Assembly: GCA_026014705.1 (NCBI GenBank)
Contig: JAOZHU010000029.1
Coordinates: 1 to 60,777, forward strand
Reading direction: 5' to 3'
DNA length: 60,777 bases
DNA from: Candidatus Bathyarchaeota archaeon
Lineage (GTDB): Archaea; Thermoproteota; Bathyarchaeia; Bathyarchaeales; Bathycorpusculaceae
A model generated the notes under the pieces. It saw only the letters and a program-made list of their open reading frames with translations, was not told where the DNA came from and did not search any database. Of this stretch, positions 27,244-35,827 are shown piece after piece. A program made the translations under genes and the position numbers. The stretch's first letter is position 1, and each line of letters opens with the position of its first letter.

Positions 27244-27903
27244 ATGAAAACCTCATTGAAGCAGTTTGTCGCTGCACTATTCACAGTACTGTTGATGGCT
27301 GGCTTAACCGCTCTTTTCTTTGAGACTCAAAGTGTAGCTGCGAATACTGTCCGTGTCGCTTGCGTTGGAGACAGCATTACACGAGACACCGACTACCCCG
27401 AGATATTGGCCGCTATGCTTGGAGCCAACTATACCGTGAGAGATTTTGGGGTCGGTAGAACCACGGTTTCTCTTCAATTCGAGAAGCCATATATGAAACA
27501 ACAAGCATTCAAGGATGCACAGAGCTTTAACCCTGATGTCGTGGTTATTTTGCTTGGAACTAATGATGCCTACCTCAGTCAAGAACAACGCAGCAATCTT
27601 ATGAATGACTACAAAACGTTGATCGCTTCGTTCCAAGCTCTCTCGTCCACACCTGAAATCTATATAGTTGTTCCGCCCCCAGTTTTTAACAATACCATGG
27701 GGCTTCCTGCCGAAGTTATTGACAATGAGGTAAGACCGCTGGTCAGTCAAATTGCAGCCGACCTAGAACTACCGACGATTGATGTGCACACTCCCCTACT
27801 TGATAATCCCGAATACTTCCCAGATGGTGTCCATCCAAACACCGAAGGATCACAAGTCATAGCTTCTGAAATCTACGAGTACCTTGTTCACTTTTCGTGC
27901 TAA
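27244..27903 (+). CDS. Secreted SGNH-family hydrolase (first copy)
   Basis: A signal peptide (about residues 1-33, core FVAALFTVLLMAGLTALFF) precedes a GDSL/SGNH esterase domain. Block I is VGDSIT (nucleophile Ser), block II the Gly in FGVGRTT, block III GTNDA (oxyanion Asn) and block V DGVHPN (Asp and His). Such enzymes remove or transfer acetyl groups on glycans outside the cell. The ATG sits directly after GGAGG. A TATA-like CTTATAGG lies about 35 bases upstream. It is the first gene of a three-gene cassette with an acyltransferase and a second SGNH hydrolase. Confidence 0.88.
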   Translation: MKTSLKQFVAALFTVLLMAGLTALFFETQSVAANTVRVACVGDSITRDTDYPEILAAMLGANYTVRDFGVGRTTVSLQFEKPYMKQQAFKDAQSFNPDVVVILLGTNDAYLSQEQRSNLMNDYKTLIASFQALSSTPEIYIVVPPPVFNNTMGLPAEVIDNEVRPLVSQIAADLELPTIDVHTPLLDNPEYFPDGVHPNTEGSQVIASEIYEYLVHFSC

Positions 27904-28020
27904 ATAACGGCGGTCGTTTTTTTAGCGAATATATCACTGAACATTGAAAACTCGCCTTGTTCTTAAAATATATTAGGTTAGAAAACCAGATGTTAATTGG
28001 TGGGCAGGCTGGAGGTTAAC

Positions 28021-29103
28021 TTGGACGACCTTAACCGGTTGAGAAGTCGAGACCTGCATGTTGACTTGATCAGGACAACAGCGATGGTGGGGGTTATTCT
28101 GTTTCATGCTGCGGGTCAATGGTTAATAACCAGCCAAGAATTTAATCAGCTAAATCCACTGGAAATTACTTGTTGGGCTGTCGTTGATATTTACCAAGCA
28201 GTCGGAGTGATTTCGGTTCCAATATTTCTAATGTTAACTGGCGCGCTTTTGCTTCAACCTCAAAAAAAGGATGAGAGCCTCAGAGTATTTTTCAAGAAAC
28301 GATGGGCTCGTATAGGTTTGCCATTCTTCTTTTGGGCTGCTGTCTATTTTATCTGGGATTTTTTCGTTCAAAAAATACCGTTTTCTGCAGATGTCATATT
28401 TCAGGGATTACTCAATGGCGCTTACACACAGTTTTGGTACATTTACGTACTTGTAGGTCTCTACCTTTTGACCCCCCTTCTACGTGCCCTTTTGGCTAAC
28501 GCAGATAGAGCGCTCATGAAATACTTTGTAACATTGTGGGTTATGGGTGTAGCCATCCTCCCCTTTTTAGGTTTGCTAAGTCCTTTCAGATTGAACAGTA
28601 ACGTTTTTGCAGTTGGCGGTTACGTAGGCTTCTTTGTCTTGGGCACCTATCTTACGACGGTAAAGTTGCGGCGGTCAATTATTGGGTTCTTTTTACTTCT
28701 TGGGGTAGCTTTGACAGCATTTGGCACTTACGTGCTGGCTGCCACTGGGGGATGGGAGAATATGTACTTCTTTCAAGAGTACATTAGCCCAACTGTTATT
28801 TTAGCAGCAGTCATGATGTTTCTACTTTTACTTACAGTTAAGCCGCCAGCGCAGCAGGAAATTAACCCTTCCAAAGGCAGTACTCTAATTAAAGTTATCA
28901 GTGCAAACACTTTGCCTATATTCTTCTTACATGTAATAGTGCTTGAATCCATTCAGAATGGCTACTTTGGTTTTGCACTCAACCGAAATATCTTGAACCC
29001 GATAATAGAGATTCCACTAAAAACAGTAATCGTTCTCTTTGCTACTCTAGGAATAGTTCTTCTACTCAAAAAAGTACCCTATTTAAGTAAGTTGGTTGGT
29101 TGA
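28021..29103 (+). CDS. Acyltransferase-3-family integral membrane protein
   Basis: A polytopic membrane acyltransferase (AT3/OatA-like family) that moves acyl groups, usually acetyl, across the membrane to surface glycans. Hydrophobic helices run throughout. The conserved His lies in MVGVILFHAAGQW and the following segment has the family pattern FLMLTGALLL. The TTG at 28021 (MDDLNRLRSRDLHVDL) is preferred because GGAGGT lies four bases upstream; a TTG at 27997 would add eight residues. It lies between two SGNH genes and overlaps the second by four bases. Confidence 0.85.
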   Translation: MDDLNRLRSRDLHVDLIRTTAMVGVILFHAAGQWLITSQEFNQLNPLEITCWAVVDIYQAVGVISVPIFLMLTGALLLQPQKKDESLRVFFKKRWARIGLPFFFWAAVYFIWDFFVQKIPFSADVIFQGLLNGAYTQFWYIYVLVGLYLLTPLLRALLANADRALMKYFVTLWVMGVAILPFLGLLSPFRLNSNVFAVGGYVGFFVLGTYLTTVKLRRSIIGFFLLLGVALTAFGTYVLAATGGWENMYFFQEYISPTVILAAVMMFLLLLTVKPPAQQEINPSKGSTLIKVISANTLPIFFLHVIVLESIQNGYFGFALNRNILNPIIEIPLKTVIVLFATLGIVLLLKKVPYLSKLVG

Positions 29104-29873
29104 GTTCGAGAATGAATAAAAAGGACGCAGGACTAGTGGCAGCGGGTTTAGCCATCCTGTTCATAGCGTCGGCAACAGTATACTTTTCCATTTTCGCATC
29201 TCAGAACCAACATTCCTTCTTATCCAATACACTCCGCATAGCATGTGTCGGTGATAGCCTCACCCAATCCTCTGGATACCCCTACGAACTTTGGAAGCTC
29301 CTTGGTAGTAGTGCACAATATACGGTGGGCAACTACAGCGTAACCCCTAAAAACGATAATGGTGTCTTGCACAATGGAACACGTTTTGCCGTCGGTAACT
29401 TTGGTGCAGGTTCAACAACGGTTCTCCTTAATACGGAGACGCCGTATATGAACACAAGCATATTCCAAAGCGCTCTAGACTTCCAGCCCAACATAATACT
29501 CATAATGCTGGGAACCAACGACGCCCAACCAAATCTAGAACCATACAATGCAAGTTTTGTCGCTGACTACGTAAAACTTATTACCGCTTTCCAAGCTCTC
29601 CCAAGTAAACCCAAGATATGGGTTATGCTGCCCCCACCGGTTTTGAGCAATCAATCAGGACCCGGCAGAATTGACCCTGAATATTTTGCGAACACCATAA
29701 TTCCCAACATTGAGCAAGCAGCTAATATAACAAATGTGCCAATCATTGATTTGTACACAGTCTTTGCTGGGCACTTTGATTACTATAGCGATGGAGTACA
29801 TGTTAATAGTGCCGGTGCAAGGTTAATCGCCAGCGAAGTATACAAAACTTTGAGTTTAACTGATTTACGGTGA
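29100..29873 (+). CDS. Secreted or anchored SGNH-family hydrolase (second copy)
   Basis: A paralogue of the first SGNH gene, about 250 residues. An N-terminal hydrophobic anchor (LVAAGLAILFIASATVYFSIF, about residues 12-32) is followed by VGDSLT, FGAGSTT, GTNDA and DGVHVN, so all SGNH blocks are intact. It has an insertion between blocks I and II absent from the first copy. The start is TTG at 29100, overlapping the acyltransferase stop (TTGA); an ATG at 29112 is an alternative. Both SGNH domains face outward, as the acyltransferase active site probably does. Confidence 0.85.
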   Translation: MSSRMNKKDAGLVAAGLAILFIASATVYFSIFASQNQHSFLSNTLRIACVGDSLTQSSGYPYELWKLLGSSAQYTVGNYSVTPKNDNGVLHNGTRFAVGNFGAGSTTVLLNTETPYMNTSIFQSALDFQPNIILIMLGTNDAQPNLEPYNASFVADYVKLITAFQALPSKPKIWVMLPPPVLSNQSGPGRIDPEYFANTIIPNIEQAANITNVPIIDLYTVFAGHFDYYSDGVHVNSAGARLIASEVYKTLSLTDLR

Positions 29874-30230
29874 ATTCTATATTCTAATTTATAGTAGCCT
29901 TATTATTTTCTCAGGGTGTATTTGTGGCGTTCATGATTTTGCCCCCAATAAGCGTTGAATTTACTTGGTTTGCTCGCTCACACAGCGTAACCAATTCCAA
30001 AAAATAGGTCTACAAATAGCGATTTTTCAGTATAACTGTCGGCAGTAGCGACCTCTTTTGGCAGCGCCAAACTTTATAGTTATCAGTACACCTCAAAAAA
30101 AGCGAGATTATAAGTGAGACCCCTCTGGGCTACCTAATAAGGATTTATGGGCAAATGGCGCAGTCTAGAATGAAACTCGGCTTTTTGCAGGTAAACATTT
30201 TAATTCCCCGTCACCGTCGCTTTTGAAGTC
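29874..30230. other. Intergenic region, no gene recognised
   Basis: I see no gene in this 357-base stretch. A TATA-like ACTTTATAGTT lies near 30070 and another, ATTTTAATT, near 30197, either of which could serve the MFS gene at 30231. The region is A+T-rich with several stop codons in all frames. Confidence 0.5.
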
Positions 30231-31415
30231 ATGTGGCGACTGGGATTCTTCTTCCACGAAACTGCGTTCGGTTTGCTCTCAGTATTCGTCCCATTGTACG
30301 TGGTAACGCTCGGTGGAACCCTAGTAGACATAGGCATAATGGCGTCGATAGCCTTGTTTGCTGCGATACCTTCTTCGCTCTTTTGGGGCTATGTCTGCGA
30401 CAGAACCAGACGCTACAGGCGCTACATTCTCCTCTCGTTTATATCTGTAGCCGTTCTGCTTTACTTGTTTACCTTGACCGCGAGTGTACACATGTTCATT
30501 GCTCTTTACGCGGTCATGTCTGTTTTGCATGTGGCACATGAAGCGCCCAAGAACGTTCTCATAGCAGAGCATTACTCTCGCGAAGAGTGGGAAAAATCCT
30601 ACGCGTTTTATGAGGGCTTCACAGAAATAGGTTGGCTTCTCGGTTTGCTTCTCGGATTTCTCGTGTCCGCTTTAGGTTTCAATTCGAATTTCGTGTTGTT
30701 TTTATGCAGTGGCTTAAACTTGTTGGCTTTTGTCTTTTCAGTTTTCCTCGTGGCTGATCCGCTGTTGATTTTTGAGCGGAGGCTGGTAAGCATAGAGAAA
30801 AAGATAGATCACGCTTCCCAAAACGCATGGGTTGCCTCGAAGGTTCTGGCGGGTCTGCCGCTGCGCGAAAAACTCAAAGGCGAAAACTTCCGCGTCTTCG
30901 GTGCTGGCCTGTTGCTGTTTGCATTAGCTTCAAGCATGTTCTTCACGCCTCTTCCAATATTCTTCTCTCAACAGCTCGCCTTGCCTGCAAGCATGGTTTT
31001 CATGATTTACATGTTAAACTCAAGCGGCGCAGTTGCAGGCTACTTTGTTTCTGCGAGAACAAAGCGTGCCGAAGAGAAAACGCGTGTGCGGCAAATTGTA
31101 CTTTTCCGAAGCGTGCTCATCTTACTGCTGACTGTGCTTGTCCAACTTGCAGTATATCCAACAATAACCGCAGCTGCAATCTTGATTCTAATGGGCTTCG
31201 CCTACGCACTTTATTACGTTTTCACACTTTCTCTTTCAATGGAGCTTATACCAGCGGGAAAAACAGGCGTGTTCGACGTTCTCGTGAATATCGGAGGCGC
31301 ATGCGGCTCCTTTATAGGACCTTTGCTTGCACAAACACTCGGTTTTCTTTTCCAGTTTGTAGCTGCAAGTGTCCTCTTTTTTGCGGCTTACATTATCTTT
31401 AGGATTTTCTCTTAA
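30231..31415 (+). CDS. Major facilitator superfamily transporter
   Basis: A 394-residue polytopic membrane protein with MFS features. These are paired six-helix halves, the loop 2-3 motif (WGYVCDRTRRYRRYILLS, with the DRxxRR core) and a long charged central loop about residues 180-215. Substrate cannot be told from the sequence. The fungal/bacterial drug-export type is possible. It is a single gene; the cassette to its left is unrelated in strand spacing (0.36 kb gap). Confidence 0.85.
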   Translation: MWRLGFFFHETAFGLLSVFVPLYVVTLGGTLVDIGIMASIALFAAIPSSLFWGYVCDRTRRYRRYILLSFISVAVLLYLFTLTASVHMFIALYAVMSVLHVAHEAPKNVLIAEHYSREEWEKSYAFYEGFTEIGWLLGLLLGFLVSALGFNSNFVLFLCSGLNLLAFVFSVFLVADPLLIFERRLVSIEKKIDHASQNAWVASKVLAGLPLREKLKGENFRVFGAGLLLFALASSMFFTPLPIFFSQQLALPASMVFMIYMLNSSGAVAGYFVSARTKRAEEKTRVRQIVLFRSVLILLLTVLVQLAVYPTITAAAILILMGFAYALYYVFTLSLSMELIPAGKTGVFDVLVNIGGACGSFIGPLLAQTLGFLFQFVAASVLFFAAYIIFRIFS

Positions 31416-31589
31416 CGAAAGATCATTGATTCGCAACCACAGTTTTCTTATAATTAGCGTTTGGAAAAGAGAGTTGCTGGTGGACACGGTTAACGACTTA
31501 TTAAAAGCAGTGGCGCATGCGCCGTGTGAGTTTTTGAGTCAGTGAGCAACGTTTGCGAAAAAGAAAAAGAAGGGAAATACCTGTGCAGT

Positions 31590-33041
31590 TTATTCCACAT
31601 GGACTCTGAAGAGGTCGATATCTTCGCGCATCTTCGGTGTCAACTCAAGGAAGTCTCGCACTGCGCGCTCTATATCCTTCGATTGTGTCACGTATCTGCC
31701 TACGATTATTACGTCAGCACCTTTCTCTAACGCTTCTTTCGCGGTTTCTGGAACGATGCCGCCTGCAACTGCGATTAGGAACCGCTTGTCGGGAAACGTT
31801 TGCCTCAACAGTTGTATGCGTTCCAACCCTGAACTTCGTCCAGTTTCTTGATCTATCCCTCTGTGCAGTATGACCATGTCAGGGAACTCTTTCAACTGTT
31901 TGAGTTTGCCTACGGGGTCATCAACGTTCAACATGTCCACGACACCGTAGATTCCCAGTCTTTTTGCTTCGTGTACGAAAGCGTCTAATGTTTCAGGTGG
32001 TGCTAATCCTGCGGCAACCACGGCATCTGCTGTGTCTTCGTACGCTATGTCTACTTCGACTTTGCCTACATCCAGCGTCTTCAGGTCTGCAACCATGAAG
32101 GCGTCTTTGGCAGTTTGCCTCAATTCGTTGATAACTCTTGTTCCGTAGCGCTTAATCAGTGGTGTTCCAACTTCTATGATTATCCTGTCGCTTCCCGGGA
32201 TTTGTGCAATCACTTTCTTTGTTTTTTCCAGTTCTGGTGCGTCCAGTGAGATCTGCAGGTATGGTGGTCTCCATAACCTTGGTACTTTGAAGCCCATTAT
32301 GGGGTGTTTTGATCGGTCCTTGTCGTACAGGATTTTCTCAATAGATGGGTACTTCTTCAATGCTCTTTGCAGCGCCAGTTTTGTTGCTCCGTAGTTGTAT
32401 TGGTATATTTTGCGGAAATCGCTCGCTTGAGGGTGAATGAACACGCTACACACTATTACCCAGTCATCGGCTTTGTCTTTCGGGATTATCTCTTCTTCCA
32501 CGCAATCCGCAACGGCTTTTGCGACTGCTGCTTGGGCTGGACCAAAAATTTTCCCCGTGTCTTCCATGTTCTTAACAGTGACTTTGGGCACCAATAATGT
32601 GTGGGGTTTAGGTGGAAGATTTGGTCTTATAACCGCTAGTAAGGGTGTGTGCCCAGCGGAAAGATTTGTCATGCCCATGGCAAAGGCTTTTCCAACTGGT
32701 CCGTCTTTGTCGCCTATAAGTAGATCTATGTGGGCAACTTCGTTGCCTTCTCCTAGCAGTGCTTCGCCGATTAGATATGTTGGTCCTTCTTCTGCTGCCT
32801 CAACTGTATTAAATGTCGGCATTTGATTCAGGACTTCTTTGAAGTCGACATTAAACTCCTTCAACCACGTGTACAGCGTGTCTCTGTGAATGTTTAGTGT
32901 TTTGGCTAATGCAGATATTGTCGGTTTTGTCGGCTTAGGCTTCACGTGTGCTTTAGTTTCTGCTGCTTTTTTAGCGTTTTCTATCAAGATTTTTATGAAC
33001 TCTTCTCTTGTTTCAGGTTTTTTAGCGTCTCTGCCCGACAT
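31590..33041 (-). CDS. HTH domain fused to Fae-Hps (formaldehyde-activating enzyme / hexulose-6-phosphate synthase)
   Basis: The middle part (from about residue 85) is formaldehyde-activating enzyme: [20 protein letters not shown] with the catalytic His, and [20 protein letters not shown]. The C-terminal part (about residues 255-480) is 3-hexulose-6-phosphate synthase: [17 protein letters not shown] and [19 protein letters not shown]. Together they release formaldehyde from ribulose phosphates and join it to tetrahydromethanopterin, or the reverse. The first 80 residues are extra. [20 protein letters not shown] looks like a helix-turn-helix. A TATA box (TTATATAC) lies at about 33080, only a few bases above the ATG at 33071, so 33041 ([10 protein letters not shown]) is the more likely start. 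Confidence 0.88.
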   Translation of the reverse strand: MSGRDAKKPETREEFIKILIENAKKAAETKAHVKPKPTKPTISALAKTLNIHRDTLYTWLKEFNVDFKEVLNQMPTFNTVEAAEEGPTYLIGEALLGEGNEVAHIDLLIGDKDGPVGKAFAMGMTNLSAGHTPLLAVIRPNLPPKPHTLLVPKVTVKNMEDTGKIFGPAQAAVAKAVADCVEEEIIPKDKADDWVIVCSVFIHPQASDFRKIYQYNYGATKLALQRALKKYPSIEKILYDKDRSKHPIMGFKVPRLWRPPYLQISLDAPELEKTKKVIAQIPGSDRIIIEVGTPLIKRYGTRVINELRQTAKDAFMVADLKTLDVGKVEVDIAYEDTADAVVAAGLAPPETLDAFVHEAKRLGIYGVVDMLNVDDPVGKLKQLKEFPDMVILHRGIDQETGRSSGLERIQLLRQTFPDKRFLIAVAGGIVPETAKEALEKGADVIIVGRYVTQSKDIERAVRDFLELTPKMREDIDLFRVHVE

Positions 33042-33275
33042 TTTGTCGCCTCTGCGTTCTCTGTGTGACATCTGGTATATAAGAGTGTCGGGTGAACAAT
33101 TTTTTGTTTGTTCGGGTTGATTGTTTTTTTTGTTTGGAGTGTCGTTTAGATTCTGGCTCCGTGTGCTCGGGATGAGTTGACGAGCGGTTTATCAAGTTTT
33201 TTGTGTGTTTTCATAGGTAGCTCTATATATTTTAAGCACATTAGAAGTGAGCATTTAACCGTGGTGGGTGTCTGA

Positions 33276-33449
33276 ATGCCGTGGAATACTTGGTTGTGTT
33301 TAGCTTTGGCGGTCTTGGGCGTTGTGCTTTTCTTGTATGGGGCTAATTATTATGATGCTGTTGTAGGTTGGGCTGGTGTTTTCCTCTTTCTCGGAGCGGT
33401 TTTGGCTTTTCTGATTTGGTACATTTACTCTGAGTTGACGCGAAGGTAA
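33276..33449 (+). CDS. Small two-span membrane protein
   Basis: A 57-residue ORF with two hydrophobic helices (WLCLALAVLGVVLFLYGA and VVGWAGVFLFLGAVLAFLI) separated by a short polar turn, ending in a basic ELTRR tail. GGTGGGTG lies just before the ATG, and TATATATTTTAAG near 33222 could be its promoter. The stop is five bases from the convergent M32 carboxypeptidase stop. No homologue is recognised, but codon use and the signals support a real gene. Confidence 0.6.
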   Translation: MPWNTWLCLALAVLGVVLFLYGANYYDAVVGWAGVFLFLGAVLAFLIWYIYSELTRR

Positions 33450-33453
33450 CTTT

Positions 33454-34986
33454 TCAGAATCCATAGAGTGTGCTGTATTTTTCGTTGAGGTACGCTAGGA
33501 GGGGTTCAGCGTCCAATTTCTTTCCAGTTATTTTTTTGATAAGTTCAGTTGGGTCGTGCAAGTTTCCTTGGTTGTGGACGTTTTCAGTCATCCAATGCTG
33601 AATGCTTTTCAAGTTGCCTTGCGCAAGTTGGTTTCGCCAGTCCGTTATGTCATTTTTTATTCCCTCCAGCATTTGGCCGCTGTAGATATTGCCTAGTGCG
33701 TAGCTTGGGAAATAGCCGTAGTAGCCGCTTGCCCAATGTGTGTCTTGCATTACGCCTTCGGTGTCATTTTCAATGTTTACGCCTAAAAGTTCCTTGTATT
33801 TTTGGTTCCACACTTCTGGCAGTTGGTTGACTTCGATTTCGTTTGCGAAGAGTTTGCTTTCGATGTGGAAGCGTATTATTATGTGGATGCAGTAGGTGAC
33901 TTCGTCGGCTTCTATGCGGATTTTTGAAGGTTTAACTTCGTTTATGGCGTGAACGAACGGGTCTAGTTCGAGATTTGACAGGGCTGGCGCGGTTTTTTGG
34001 AGTTTGGGCAGCGTATTGCTCCAGAATTCTCGGGAGCGTCCGATGATGTTTTCTAGGAAGCGTGACTGGGATTCGTGGATGCCGTAGGAGCATGGTGAGC
34101 CTACTGGCTGGTATTTCCATTCTTGCGGTAGCCCTTGTTCATACAAAGCGTGACCTGCTTCGTGGAGTACTGAGAAGATTGAGCTGGCGAAGTTGTCGGC
34201 GTAATAATGTGTGGTTATGCGTACGTCGTCATAGTATCCTGAGGTGAACGGGTGTTCGGTTTCGTCGATTCTTCCAGCGGCATTCGGCGAAGCGATGTCG
34301 TAGCCGATTACTTCTACCAGGGTTTTCGCGATTTGGCGTTGTGTTTCCACAGGCACGTTGATGCGGAGTATGCCTGTGTCTGGTTGTTTAGGTGCGTTTC
34401 GAATTTTCTCTAAGAGTGCTGTAAGTCCTTTTTGCAGTTTGTCAAACACTGTAGTGAGGGTTGCTGTGGTCATTTTTGGTTCAAAAATGTCTATAAGCGC
34501 GTCGTAAGGTGTGGCTGTTTGTTTGACCTTCATGAGTATCTCTGCTGCTTTTCGGTTGAGGCCCACGAGTTTTTCAAGTTCAGGCTTCAGCAAGGCATAG
34601 TTTCTTGCGGCTTTGGCTTTTTTCCACGTGTTCACGGTTATAGCTTGTTGTTTGGCGGTTTCTGCCACAAGTTTTTCCGGTAGCGCTGTTTGCTCGTCAT
34701 AATTCTTTTTGATGAGCTGCACATTGCGCTTTTCTATGACGTTTAATTTCTCGTATTGTGGACTTTCAAGTATGGCTTTTAAGAGTTTTCCTATTTCTTT
34801 ATCTGTGCTCATTTTGTGCTGTATGCGGCTTAACAGTGCGAGTTGTTCGCTGCGCAGTTGAACTGCTCGGGGTGGCATCATTGTTTCCATATCCCAGTGG
34901 ACTATGCCTTCAGCGGATTGAAGCACCAAAAGGTCTTTTGTTTTGGCTAAAAGTTTCCTGTAAGCTGAATTCACGTTGGTAGACAT
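33454..34986 (-). CDS. M32-family carboxypeptidase (Taq type)
   Basis: A 510-residue metallo-carboxypeptidase that removes C-terminal residues. The zinc motif HEAGHALYEQG (HExxH) lies about residue 268, followed by the family motif GIHESQSRFLEN with the third ligand Glu, and TDWRNQLAQGNL near the C-terminus. Length is normal. It is transcribed leftward from a region containing the TATA-like box plus G-tract element, and is convergent with the small membrane protein gene. Confidence 0.93.
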   Translation of the reverse strand: MSTNVNSAYRKLLAKTKDLLVLQSAEGIVHWDMETMMPPRAVQLRSEQLALLSRIQHKMSTDKEIGKLLKAILESPQYEKLNVIEKRNVQLIKKNYDEQTALPEKLVAETAKQQAITVNTWKKAKAARNYALLKPELEKLVGLNRKAAEILMKVKQTATPYDALIDIFEPKMTTATLTTVFDKLQKGLTALLEKIRNAPKQPDTGILRINVPVETQRQIAKTLVEVIGYDIASPNAAGRIDETEHPFTSGYYDDVRITTHYYADNFASSIFSVLHEAGHALYEQGLPQEWKYQPVGSPCSYGIHESQSRFLENIIGRSREFWSNTLPKLQKTAPALSNLELDPFVHAINEVKPSKIRIEADEVTYCIHIIIRFHIESKLFANEIEVNQLPEVWNQKYKELLGVNIENDTEGVMQDTHWASGYYGYFPSYALGNIYSGQMLEGIKNDITDWRNQLAQGNLKSIQHWMTENVHNQGNLHDPTELIKKITGKKLDAEPLLAYLNEKYSTLYGF

Positions 34987-35070
34987 TATTTGTCGCCTTT
35001 GAGTATTTTGTGTGTTAGCTGTGTTTATTTATGGTTTTGCCGAAGAGTGCATCTGTGTGCTGTGTGAAAG

Positions 35071-35090
35071 TTATAGCCCCCTTTTATAAA
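35071..35090 (-). promoter_or_regulatory. TATA-like box plus G-tract element, copy e
   Basis: Read on the minus strand: TTTATAAAA, GGGGG, CTATAA. It lies about 85-100 bases upstream of the M32 carboxypeptidase. It is identical to copy c over 21 bases (35072-35092). Confidence 0.5.
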
Positions 35091-35112
35091 CTTTATATTT
35101 GGGTTAAGCAGG

Positions 35113-35730
35113 TTATTTCCTGTTTTCGGCTGGAAATTGTTGCCGTGCTTCATAGGTGAACTGCGAACTTGCACTCTTTGTCTCCAGATATAACGATTGC
35201 AAGAGGTCGACTTTTACTGGTTTTCCGAGAACGTTTTCCCAATATTTCTCCACAAACCCTCTAGCGCAGTTGCAGTAGGTCTTTGATACAGGCTTTTCGT
35301 TTGGGAGACCCCTCAGTAAGCCGCAGTAGCATCTCATAGGTCTCGTGAATGCTTGGGGCATGTAGAATTGGTAGAGGATATTTCCTTCTCGGACAATCTT
35401 GGTTCCTTTCATTGGCTTTTGTTGTTCTGCTTCTAGAAATTCGCCTATGCTCGCGTATTTCTTGTGTCTCGCCACCGCCCTTTCTATTCCTTTGCTGTTC
35501 TTCTTGGCGCAATTGTAACCGCAGTTCTGCATGATTTGCACTCTGGTTTTTTCGTCAACTAACGCATCCAATTTCTCCATTGCATTCTTAACCCATTCAG
35601 CAGTTTTTCTTTTGTCAGTTTTCTCTGTTATCTGCTCGCTGCCAGCCATTACTTTTGCTGCTATCGTTTGTCCGGCACGTTGCTCCACGAGATGCTCCAT
35701 TGCTATAAGTGCACCGTGTTTTGCAACCAT
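35113..35730 (-). CDS. Cysteine-containing conserved protein of unknown function
   Basis: A 205-residue protein with several conserved-looking cysteine groups: MQNCGYNCAKKN (about residues 67-78), RCYCGLLRG (about 133-141) and SKTYCNCARGFVEKYWENV (about 149-167). These suggest a metal or iron-sulfur site, or a redox role. It resembles the DUF6144 proteins of bacteria, as far as I can judge. The start may be the later Met at residue 11 (MEHLVEQRA). It is a single gene; function is unknown. Confidence 0.65.
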   Translation of the reverse strand: MVAKHGALIAMEHLVEQRAGQTIAAKVMAGSEQITEKTDKRKTAEWVKNAMEKLDALVDEKTRVQIMQNCGYNCAKKNSKGIERAVARHKKYASIGEFLEAEQQKPMKGTKIVREGNILYQFYMPQAFTRPMRCYCGLLRGLPNEKPVSKTYCNCARGFVEKYWENVLGKPVKVDLLQSLYLETKSASSQFTYEARQQFPAENRK

Positions 35731-35827
35731 TCAAACACCTCGGTTCGAGGTATAGCCGATTTTACGCATAAAGGTTTAATCTTTATGAATAAGTACCGAA
35801 AGTGTCAGTCACTTGTTTTCCGAGTTT

